Source: Flavobacterium petrolei (GTDB lineage: Bacteria > Bacteroidota > Bacteroidia > Flavobacteriales > Flavobacteriaceae). Taken from it: DNA of 64,000 nt. The stretch spans positions 62,001-126,000 of the forward strand of contig NZ_QNVY02000002.1 of assembly GCF_003314435.2 (NCBI RefSeq), given 5' to 3'. Below the pieces are notes generated by a model. It was not told where the DNA came from. It was given only the letters and a program-made list of their open reading frames with translations, and made no database searches. The position numbers and the translations under genes were made by a program. This document shows positions 46,862 through 54,587 of the stretch, one piece after another (position 1 is the first letter of the stretch; the number at the start of each line of letters is the position of its first letter).

Positions 46862-48388
46862 ATGAAAAAATATGGTATTACACTATTAGCGGCAATTATG
46901 GTTTTGTCAAGTTGCGAAAATGACTCAAATAAAGAGGAATCTCCTGAGTTGGTTGTAAATGAAAATGCAGCAACTTTCAAAGAAATTGGTTCCATTACTA
47001 TTGGTGGCTCCGGAGCTGCTGAAATAAGTGCGTATGATGAAGTTTCTAAAAAGTTATTTACGGTCAACAACAGTAATTCAAACAGAATTGATGTTATCGA
47101 TTTGTCTAATCCATCCAGTCCGGTTTTTCTAACAAGTATCGATTTAACATCGTTTAATGGAGCTTCAAATAGTGTTGCTACCTATAATGGAAAGTTAGCA
47201 GTTGCATTAGAAGCAAAACCAAATAAACAAGATGCCGGAAAAGTGGTTGTTTTTGACACGGCTAATTACAGTGTCATCATAGAAATTACGGTTGGTGCTT
47301 TGCCGGATATGATTACATTTTCTCCTGACGGGAATTATATCATGACTGCAAATGAAGGAGAACCAAATGATACATATTCGATAGATCCGGACGGTTCTGT
47401 ATCTATTATTGCCGTTAATGCTAATTATGCGGTGACGACTTTAAATTTCGGAAGTTTTAGCAATCAATTGAGTACATTGAAAACGAAAGGATTCAGAATT
47501 GCAAGTCCAACAAATAATTTCATCTCTGATATTGAACCGGAATACATCACGATTTCTGCTGATTCAAAAACGGCTTGGGTTACTTTACAAGAAAATAACG
47601 GAGTGGCTAAAATTGATTTGGCAACCAAAACGATCACGAATATTTTTCCTTTAGGCTACAAAGATTACAATCTTGCCGAAAATGCTATCGATATCAGCGA
47701 TAAAGATGGAGGTATTTTGGCTAATACATGGAAACTAAAAGGAATGTTTCAACCGGATGCTATAACTAATTTTGAAATCAATAAAACCCCTTATTTTGTT
47801 ACTGCAAATGAAGGAGATGCCAGAGAATATGCTGCTTTTGTAGATGTAAAAAGAATCAGTAGTTCGTCTGTTATTTTGGATCCAATAGCGTTTCCTAATG
47901 CTGCAGCTTTAAAAGCAGAAACAAGCATGGGAAGGTTGAATATCAATACTAAAATGGGTGATACGGACGGCGATGGTGATTTTGACGAATTAGTTTCTTT
48001 TGGAGCCCGTTCTTTCTCCATTTGGAATGGAAACACAGGCGAAATAGTATTCGACAGTAAAAATGAATTAGACAAGAAAGCACAAGAATTGGGTATATAT
48101 GATGATGCCAGAAGTGATGATAAATCAGTAGAACCAGAATCAGTTGTGGTGACTAAAATGGGCGATAAAACGATTCTTTTTGTTGGATTGGAACGAGTAG
48201 ATGCCGTTATGGTGTATGATGTTTCGAATCCTGCAGCTCCAAAATTTTTACAGACTTTTAAGACCGGTGATGCACCTGAAGGATTACTTTTTATTCCAGC
48301 TTCAAAAAGTCCAACTAAAAGAAGTTTAGTGGTGGTAAGTAGCGAAGGCGATGGTGTCGTTAAAATATTCCAACCGGATTTGAATTAG
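46862..48388 (+). CDS. Choice-of-anchor I family lipoprotein
   Basis: Predicted surface or periplasmic lipoprotein of 508 residues; the signal MKKYGITLLAAIMVLSSC gives lipidated Cys18. The rest looks like a beta-propeller: repeated strands with SPDGNYIMTANEGEPNDTY, ISADSKTAWVTLQENN and FVTANEGDAREY, then MGDTDGDGDFDELVSFGARSFSIW, typical of the choice-of-anchor I group related to alkaline-phosphatase-like proteins. The Asp-rich turn (DTDGDGDFDE) probably binds calcium. Function unknown. It lies between aguA and aguB on the opposite strand. TATTTTTG at 46834-46841 is a possible -7 box. Confidence 0.87.
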   Translation: MKKYGITLLAAIMVLSSCENDSNKEESPELVVNENAATFKEIGSITIGGSGAAEISAYDEVSKKLFTVNNSNSNRIDVIDLSNPSSPVFLTSIDLTSFNGASNSVATYNGKLAVALEAKPNKQDAGKVVVFDTANYSVIIEITVGALPDMITFSPDGNYIMTANEGEPNDTYSIDPDGSVSIIAVNANYAVTTLNFGSFSNQLSTLKTKGFRIASPTNNFISDIEPEYITISADSKTAWVTLQENNGVAKIDLATKTITNIFPLGYKDYNLAENAIDISDKDGGILANTWKLKGMFQPDAITNFEINKTPYFVTANEGDAREYAAFVDVKRISSSSVILDPIAFPNAAALKAETSMGRLNINTKMGDTDGDGDFDELVSFGARSFSIWNGNTGEIVFDSKNELDKKAQELGIYDDARSDDKSVEPESVVVTKMGDKTILFVGLERVDAVMVYDVSNPAAPKFLQTFKTGDAPEGLLFIPASKSPTKRSLVVVSSEGDGVVKIFQPDLN

Positions 48389-48409
48389 ATTTAGAAGTTT
48401 ACTTTAAAT

Positions 48410-48450
48410 AAAAATCCCTGCTTAGAATTATTTCTCAGCAGGGATTTTTT
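48410..48450. terminator. Two-way terminator between choice-of-anchor I gene and aguB
   Basis: AAAAATCCCTGCT / AGCAGGGATTTTT stem of 13 bases plus T run between convergent genes. The stem core is similar to the one at 9381..9416. Confidence 0.9.
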
Positions 48451-48467
48451 AATTATCTAAAGACGAT

Positions 48468-49355
48468 TTAGTCAATCGCTCTTTTTGTAATATCTCCAAA
48501 AGCGTCAATTCTTCTGTCTCTAAAAAATGGCCAGTTTTGACGCACATTTTCTTGTAAGTCTAAATCTACTTCGGCTATCAGGATTTCCTCTTTGTCGTGT
48601 GAGGCTTGCGCCAAAATTTCACCTTGTGGTCCCGCAATAAATGAAGATCCCCAAAACTGAATTCCCGCCGTGTCAGGCAAGTATTGCTCTAAACCAATTC
48701 TATTTGCCGCTGCAACATATACGCCATTCGCAACTGCGTGACCTTTCATAACACTCATCCAAGCACCATGTTGGTTTTCACCGTACTGCTCTTTTTCTTG
48801 TGGATGCCATCCAATTGCTGTTGGGTAAAACAACACTTCAGCACCTTGTAAAGCAGTCAAACGAGCTGCTTCAGGATACCATTGATCCCAACAAATTAAA
48901 GTTCCGATTTTTCCTTTTTTGGTTGGAATTGTTTTAAAACCTAAATCACCAGGAGTAAAATAGAATTTTTCATAAAAATGAGGATCGTCCGGAATGTGCA
49001 TTTTGCGGTACAATCCTGCTTCTGAACCGTCTGTGTCAATGATGTACGCACTATTATGGTAAATCCCTGCCATTCTTTTTTCGAAGAAAGGAACAATAAT
49101 TACCACGCCTAATTCTTTTGCTAAAGCGCTAAAAGCAATAAACGAAGTACTGTACAATGGTTCTGCTAAAGCAAAATTATCTACATCTTCACTTTGACAA
49201 AAATAATGACTGCTGTATAATTCTGGTAACGAAATCACTTCGGCACCAAGGTTGGCGGCATCACGAACCCAACTGATACATTTTTTCAAGTTGTTTTCGG
49301 CAATATCATTAAGATTCAATTGAATGACCGCTATTTTGTATTTTTTGTTTGGCAT
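48468..49355 (-). CDS. aguB: N-carbamoylputrescine amidase
   Basis: Nitrilase-superfamily enzyme of 295 residues, making putrescine from the product of agmatine deiminase. The start is placed at the ATG at 49353-49355 (MPNKKYKIAVIQLNLND). The catalytic triad is Glu in SLPELYSSHYF, Lys in YRKMHIPDDPHFYEKFYF and Cys in GTLICWDQWYPEAARL. The motif QENVRQNWPFFRDRRIDAFGDI closes the protein as in plant and bacterial AguB. The two pathway genes are on the same strand but are separated by the choice-of-anchor I gene. Confidence 0.95.
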   Translation of the reverse strand: MPNKKYKIAVIQLNLNDIAENNLKKCISWVRDAANLGAEVISLPELYSSHYFCQSEDVDNFALAEPLYSTSFIAFSALAKELGVVIIVPFFEKRMAGIYHNSAYIIDTDGSEAGLYRKMHIPDDPHFYEKFYFTPGDLGFKTIPTKKGKIGTLICWDQWYPEAARLTALQGAEVLFYPTAIGWHPQEKEQYGENQHGAWMSVMKGHAVANGVYVAAANRIGLEQYLPDTAGIQFWGSSFIAGPQGEILAQASHDKEEILIAEVDLDLQENVRQNWPFFRDRRIDAFGDITKRAID

Positions 49356-49566
49356 GACTAAAATTTTAGATTGCAAAAATAGTTATTTCCAAAGAGATTT
49401 ATAAATCGTGATGAATAAATAATATTTAAAATATGATAGATTTATGATACATAATAAAAAATCTTCGTTTTATAAGAAAATTTGTTCGTTGTAATTTTAT
49501 TATTCTTTTTTAGAGATATAAAATTCACATAAAACTAACACCTTATTGATTTATGAAAGTGCTTTT

Positions 49567-50739
49567 TTATTGCTCAAAATCAACCTTATTCATTTTAAAA
49601 TATTCTAATGGAGATACGCCTGCAATTTCTTTAAAACTTGTAAAAAAAGGGTTGTAGGAGGTAAATCCAACCTTTTTTGATAATGAATCTAAAGTGTTAT
49701 TTTTTAGGTAGTTTTGTTCAATTTGATTAATGGCGTCATGGATTCGAATCACTTTTTTATATTCAGAAAATGAGATTGTTGAGTGGTATTTAAATAAATA
49801 CGAAAGATGGCTTTTTGGAATTTTTAGACTATTTGCTAAGTCTGAGATTGTAAGTTTTGAATTTCTAAATAATTCATATTTCAGTGAAATGGACTCAATT
49901 TCCTTGATATAATCAATAATATTTGAATCTATTTTTTCTTTGAGAACCAAATGCTGTTCGTTATTCAATTCAATATTAGTACTCTTCTTCCAAATATCAT
50001 TCAAGACTAAAGTATTATTTTTATTCTCATTAATCTTCTGGTGCAGTACATTATAACCATAAAGAATTTCTGGAGAACGTAGTATTTTAAATAAAATGGT
50101 TAACCAAATCAGCGCGGATATCCATTGATAACTGTGTCCTTTAATGCTTTCACCAAAATAGATTTCCATTGAAATTGATATGAAGAGCCTGAATATGGTA
50201 AGTATTAGTCCAATAAATAAAAAAAGTGTCCAGTTATTTATTAATTTATTTTGTTGCTGAATCACTTTTATGTCTCCTTTTCTAATCCAAATGGTAGTCC
50301 TTAACATTTGAAAACATAAAATAATATACGTTATAGCAAAAATAAAAAAGAGTCCATATAATATTATTTCTATTTGTTTTGAATCAAAATCGAAATGCTC
50401 TCGATAAATCATAGCTAAAAATAATGCTACAGGAAATATAAAATGTAAAAGCTCTTTCGAATTTAGTTTCCTGTAATTTTCAGATAAATTTTTAAAGTAC
50501 AGATAGCAAATAGGGATTACTACCAGTGAGAAGTTTGAATATTTGAAATAAGTTGTTCTAAAATTGGAATCAAAAATGAAATTTGTCAAACCGGATAAGA
50601 AAAAACGCAAAGAAATAATAAGTATAAATAGAATGATGTATAAGTTCATTATTCTATTGGATTTATAATTAGTAAAAATTAAAAATGTAGTTATTAATCC
50701 AATTAATCCAGTGATAATGAAAAGTAAATTTGAAAGCAT
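49567..50739 (-). CDS. Membrane-anchored AraC-type regulator
   Basis: Regulator of 390 residues. The N-terminal half (about 1-225) has seven or so hydrophobic segments with little charge. The C-terminal part (about 285-385) is an AraC double helix-turn-helix: LTISDLANSLKIPKSHLSYLFKY and TLDSLSKKVGFTSYNPFFTSFKEIAGVSPLEYFK. Such 7-helix AraC proteins are common in Flavobacteria and may sense a membrane or small-molecule signal directly. Its start is 294 bases from the divergent exported-protein operon (51033 on), so it is a good candidate for its regulator. Confidence 0.9.
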   Translation of the reverse strand: MLSNLLFIITGLIGLITTFLIFTNYKSNRIMNLYIILFILIISLRFFLSGLTNFIFDSNFRTTYFKYSNFSLVVIPICYLYFKNLSENYRKLNSKELLHFIFPVALFLAMIYREHFDFDSKQIEIILYGLFFIFAITYIILCFQMLRTTIWIRKGDIKVIQQQNKLINNWTLFLFIGLILTIFRLFISISMEIYFGESIKGHSYQWISALIWLTILFKILRSPEILYGYNVLHQKINENKNNTLVLNDIWKKSTNIELNNEQHLVLKEKIDSNIIDYIKEIESISLKYELFRNSKLTISDLANSLKIPKSHLSYLFKYHSTISFSEYKKVIRIHDAINQIEQNYLKNNTLDSLSKKVGFTSYNPFFTSFKEIAGVSPLEYFKMNKVDFEQ

Positions 50740-51032
50740 TTTTGTTAATTTTTTCTGGATTTAAAATTACATTTTTTTTTTAGAGTTGAATTACTAAGTT
50801 ACTATAAATTGAAAAATAACTCACAGATAATTTTGAATGCTTTTTTTTAAGTTTAGAACTCGTATTTAATACTTCGAACAACAATTATTTCGCCATTTGT
50901 ACTCTTGATATTATAGTTTTAGAGTTACTAAAAACTGAAAAGTTCTTACTAATCAACTGCATTATCGTTTAAATGCATTTTTTATCGATGAAATACATTT
51001 ATTTTGGATTAATATTGTTAAAAATAAATTTT

Positions 51033-51503
51033 ATGAGGTACTTACTTATACTTTTTACTGTGACTTTTCAAGGTCAAGTTATGCACCATCAAATGCTTTC
51101 TTCACAGGGGCAGTCAACAAGAATGCCAGATGGTTTGATGATTAGACAAACTATTGGGCAGCAAAGTGTCACTGGCAATTCAATTGGTAATGCTGTCGTC
51201 ATACAGGGGTTTCAGCAAAGTCTTTGGAGTAATTACATTGTTTCCAATGATAAAATTGAAATTACGACACTAACTTATCCCAATCCTTTTACTGAAACGG
51301 TCAATTTTCAATTCTCGGAGCCGGTTATTGATCTTATTACTATTACTGTTTTTGATATTTTGGGCCGTTTGATATTTGAACAAAAAAAAGCATCAGTCAA
51401 CACTATTTTAACAATTAATTTGGCACAGTTGTCAAGATCAGAATATCTCGTGCGATTAAATGCCTCTAAATTCACTTTATACACTAAAATTATTAAACAA
51501 TGA
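51033..51503 (+). CDS. Small protein with T9SS type A sorting domain
   Basis: Predicted secreted protein of 156 residues. The start is placed at the ATG at 51033 (signal MRYLLILFTVTFQGQ); the upstream alternative adds 20 residues. After a short region with GLMIRQTIGQQSVTG and VIQGFQQSLW, the second half is a type IX secretion sorting domain: TYPNPFTETVNFQF, LITITVFDILGRLIFEQ and the ending EYLVRLNASKFTLYTKIIKQ. The protein should pass through the T9SS to the cell surface. Its stop overlaps the next ATG by 4 bases (ATGA), so translation is coupled. Confidence 0.9.
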   Translation: MRYLLILFTVTFQGQVMHHQMLSSQGQSTRMPDGLMIRQTIGQQSVTGNSIGNAVVIQGFQQSLWSNYIVSNDKIEITTLTYPNPFTETVNFQFSEPVIDLITITVFDILGRLIFEQKKASVNTILTINLAQLSRSEYLVRLNASKFTLYTKIIKQ

Positions 51504-52123
51504 TGAAAAACTACCTACTGCTTGTAATGTTAATTGCGTCCTGTCAATTATTTTCCCAAGAAATTTATTTGAATACGGGAAAGAATTTTACAAAGTATAA
51601 TTATAAAAATGGCTTTGGGCAAGCAGATCCTGACCTTCAAAGCGGAACTGGTAATTTTTATGAAATTGGGTTTAATAAACCGTTACCAAATAAGCACATG
51701 CTTTATTCTTATGGACTTTCTTTGAATGAATATAATGCCTTAGGCGGCAATGTAGCGAATTCCTATAGTTGGGAAACTAAATATCTGGGTCTTAAAGCAG
51801 GATTGGGATTTTCTTTTTTTCCTATGGATGATCTTCATAAACTAAATTTTTTAGTGCAAGCTGGTATTTTGGGCGAAACCATAATTTACGGAAAACAAAA
51901 AATGGATGGCGCGTTTTATGATTTAGTACACCAAAAAGAATTTTCGGGAGTAGTAGTGGAACCATCGATGGGTTTTCAAGTCAAGTATCGCGTTCCTTCC
52001 TTCGGGTCTTTAAGTGTTGGTTATAATTTAGGTCAAACTTATAATGTTTCCAATTCGACCACTGAAAAAACATCATTTATGACCCATCAGTTACAATTGG
52101 GTGTTCATTTTCCAATCAATTAA
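51500..52123 (+). CDS. Predicted outer-membrane beta-barrel protein
   Basis: Protein of 207 residues with signal peptide MMKNYLLLVMLIASCQLFSQ. Alternating strands run through it (GNFYEIGFNKPL, MLYSYGLSLNEY, YLGLKAGLGFSFFP, LNFLVQAGILGETIIYG, EPSMGFQVKYRV, GSLSVGYNLGQTYN), and it ends in TSFMTHQLQLGVHFPIN, typical of an 8- to 10-strand barrel. I do not recognise a named family. A Cys in the signal (IASC) could make it a lipoprotein, but FSQ fits signal-peptidase I better. It is coupled to the T9SS-sorted protein and is followed 9 bases later by the fibre gene. Confidence 0.75.
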   Translation: MMKNYLLLVMLIASCQLFSQEIYLNTGKNFTKYNYKNGFGQADPDLQSGTGNFYEIGFNKPLPNKHMLYSYGLSLNEYNALGGNVANSYSWETKYLGLKAGLGFSFFPMDDLHKLNFLVQAGILGETIIYGKQKMDGAFYDLVHQKEFSGVVVEPSMGFQVKYRVPSFGSLSVGYNLGQTYNVSNSTTEKTSFMTHQLQLGVHFPIN

Positions 52124-52132
52124 AATTTAATT

Positions 52133-54562
52133 ATGAAAAAAATAATTCTACTTATTTTCCTTTTTATTGGTGCCAAAAATTTTGCGCAAAGTAATGGGAT
52201 AACTTATCAGGCCGTAATTTTGAATCCAAAAGGAGAACAAATACCTGGAGTAAATAATCCAAATGCTTTTTTAGTCAGTAAAGACATTTGTATGTTGTTT
52301 AAATTTGTTGACGAATTTTCTAATGTAGAATATCAGGAAGTGATTCAAACAAAAACAGATGAATTTGGAATGGTCAATTTGATTATTGGATCGGGATTGC
52401 AAACAGCTGGGTATGCATCTTCTTTTGATGAAATCGTATGGAATGCTGTCAGCAAAAAATTGATAGTGGCTGTTAATACTAATGGAAGTTGTAGCTCATT
52501 TACTGAAATAAGTAATCAGCCCTTTAACTCAGTTCCTACCGCCTTTTTTGCTAAAAATGCCGAAAATGTTACCGGAGTGGTCCCTATAGAAAATGGAGGT
52601 ACAAATGCCGTTACAGTTCTTGGTGCTAAAACTAATTTGGGACTTGAAAATGTAGATAACACTACTGATTTGAATAAACCAATGAGCACTGCTTCAAAAT
52701 TGGCATTGAATTTAAAAGAAGATACGATAAATAAAAGTACTAATATAACTACAGATGGAAATTCAGATATTAAATATCCAACTGTAAAATCTGTTAAAAA
52801 CTTTGTTGATTCAAGTGTTTCTTTCAATTTATCAGTTTTGAACAATGAGATTTCAAGAGCAACTTTAGCGGAAAATGCTATTGCAAACAATTTGGTTTCT
52901 GAAACGGAAAGAGCAACTTTAGCGGAAACGACCATTGCAACAGCTATCACTTCCGAAACAAACCGTGCTACTTTAACAGAAGCTACTTTATCAACCAACT
53001 TGACTACTGAAGTAAATCGTGCAACTTTTGCAGAAAGTACTTTATCAACGAACTTGACTACAGAAGTATTACGCGCCACAACCGCCGAAGCAACTAAAGA
53101 AGATGCTGGAAATAAAAGTACCGATGGAAGTTTTATTTCAAATTCAGATGTGAAATTCCCCACCGAGAAAGCAATTAAGACTTATGTGGACGCGAGTGCT
53201 TTATCCAATTCTTTGGCCTTGAACAATGAGATTTCGAGAGCAACTACTGCCGAAAATACAGTCGTAGCGAATTTGGCTACAGAAACAAACCGTGCAACTT
53301 TAACAGAAGCTACTTTAGCAACGAACTTAACTGATGAAACAAACCGTGCAACTTTGGCGGAAGCTACTTTATCAACGAACTTGACTACAGAAGTATTACG
53401 CGCCACAACCGCCGAAGCAACTAAAGAAGATGCTGGAAATAAAAGTACCGATGGAAGTTTTATTTCAAATTCAGATGTGAAATTCCCTACCGAGAAAGCA
53501 ATTAAGACTTATGTGGACGCGAGTGCTTCATCTAATTCTTTGGCCTTGAACAATGAGATTTCAAGAGCAACTTTAGCGGAAGCTACAAACGTAAGTGCTA
53601 TCAACTTTGAAACAACCCGCGCTACCTTAGCGGAAACTACTTTATCAACGAACTTGACTACAGAAGTTTTACGCGCCACAACCGCCGAAGCAACTAAAGA
53701 AGATGCTGAAAATAAAAGTACCGATGGAAGTTTTATTTCAAATTCAGATTTGAAATTCCCCACCGAGAAAGCTACTAAAACGTATGTAGATGTAAATATT
53801 GCAACTTCAAATTCCATAACGCAAACATTATTAGATTCAAAAGCACCTTTGGAATCGCCAATATTCACGGGAACACCTTTCGCTCCAACTCCTGCAGCTG
53901 GAACTGCTACAACACAAATCGCTACAACGAATTTTGTTACAAGTGCTATTGCTGATTTTAGTACAAATACAAGTGCAAATTTTGTTGATTTAACAACGAA
54001 TCAAACCATTGCAGGAACTAAAATTTTTACTTCAGATGCAACTATTAATGGAGTTACGGTAGGAAGAGGAAAATTTAACGAAAATTCAAATGCTGTTATT
54101 GGTAATCGTGCAGATATGAGTTTTGACGGTATTACAAATTCGGTTGCCATTGGAGCAAATGCCATAGTAACGGCTTCTAATACTATTCAATTAGGTTCTG
54201 ACGGAAGTGGTTCTCACACTGCTGTAACCAATGTAAATACAAGTGCGGTAATTACGGCTTCTGGATACAAAATAGCAAGTGGTACAGCTTTACAGTATTT
54301 GATGGCGAATGGAAGTGTTTCAACAGGAGCAGCTGTAGTAATTGAAATTGCAGATGAATTTAATTTAACTGAATCTGTAGTGACTTTTTCTTTATCTCAA
54401 ACTCCATCACCTAATAGTAAAGTGAAAATGTATGTGAACGGGGTTAGAATTAGTAATTCATCCTATTCTTCAGCTGGAACAATATTAACATATGTTCCAG
54501 CAAATAATGGTAACTATGCATTATCTGTAGGAGATAGAATTCAGTTTGATTACTCATTTTAA
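52133..54562 (+). CDS. Tail-fibre-like exported coiled-coil protein with DNA-identical repeats
   Basis: Exported protein of 809 residues (signal MKKIILLIFLFIGAKNFAQ). Residues 20-160 match the N-terminal domain of Bacteroidetes tail-fibre-like proteins (GITYQAVILNPKG, FNSVPTAFFAKNAENVTG). Next comes a phage-fibre motif, PIENGGTNAVTV and NVDNTTDLNKPMSTAS. From about 235 to 545 lie heptad-like repeats (NRATLAEATLSTNLTTE, RATTAEATKEDAGNKST, FPTEKAIKTYVDAS), expected to form a trimeric stalk. Head-like SVAIGANAIVTASNTIQLGS and a beta C-terminal domain ending DRIQFDYSF follow. No self-cleaving chaperone and no T9SS sorting domain are seen. A surface fibre or adhesin is likely. Confidence 0.85.
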   Translation: MKKIILLIFLFIGAKNFAQSNGITYQAVILNPKGEQIPGVNNPNAFLVSKDICMLFKFVDEFSNVEYQEVIQTKTDEFGMVNLIIGSGLQTAGYASSFDEIVWNAVSKKLIVAVNTNGSCSSFTEISNQPFNSVPTAFFAKNAENVTGVVPIENGGTNAVTVLGAKTNLGLENVDNTTDLNKPMSTASKLALNLKEDTINKSTNITTDGNSDIKYPTVKSVKNFVDSSVSFNLSVLNNEISRATLAENAIANNLVSETERATLAETTIATAITSETNRATLTEATLSTNLTTEVNRATFAESTLSTNLTTEVLRATTAEATKEDAGNKSTDGSFISNSDVKFPTEKAIKTYVDASALSNSLALNNEISRATTAENTVVANLATETNRATLTEATLATNLTDETNRATLAEATLSTNLTTEVLRATTAEATKEDAGNKSTDGSFISNSDVKFPTEKAIKTYVDASASSNSLALNNEISRATLAEATNVSAINFETTRATLAETTLSTNLTTEVLRATTAEATKEDAENKSTDGSFISNSDLKFPTEKATKTYVDVNIATSNSITQTLLDSKAPLESPIFTGTPFAPTPAAGTATTQIATTNFVTSAIADFSTNTSANFVDLTTNQTIAGTKIFTSDATINGVTVGRGKFNENSNAVIGNRADMSFDGITNSVAIGANAIVTASNTIQLGSDGSGSHTAVTNVNTSAVITASGYKIASGTALQYLMANGSVSTGAAVVIEIADEFNLTESVVTFSLSQTPSPNSKVKMYVNGVRISNSSYSSAGTILTYVPANNGNYALSVGDRIQFDYSF
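53029..53775 (+). repeat. Near-identical direct repeats inside the fibre gene
   Basis: A block of up to about 200 bases, beginning near CTTTATCAACGAACTTGAC and running past the ACCGAGAAAGC segment, occurs three times. Equivalent points are at 53061, 53388 and 53661, spaced 327 and 273 bases (109 and 91 codons). The first two copies are almost identical at DNA level; the third is shorter and slightly diverged. Spacing is in frame, so recombination would lengthen or shorten the stalk without breaking the gene. Confidence 0.9.
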
Positions 54563-54587
54563 TAAATTTTTTACATAAACTAAAAGC

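Noticed and set aside
52516..53868. Long minus-strand frames opposite the fibre gene (up to 215 residues)
   Set aside because: They are mirror images of the plus-strand repeats, with Val/Ser/Lys-rich low-complexity sequence and no family-like features.
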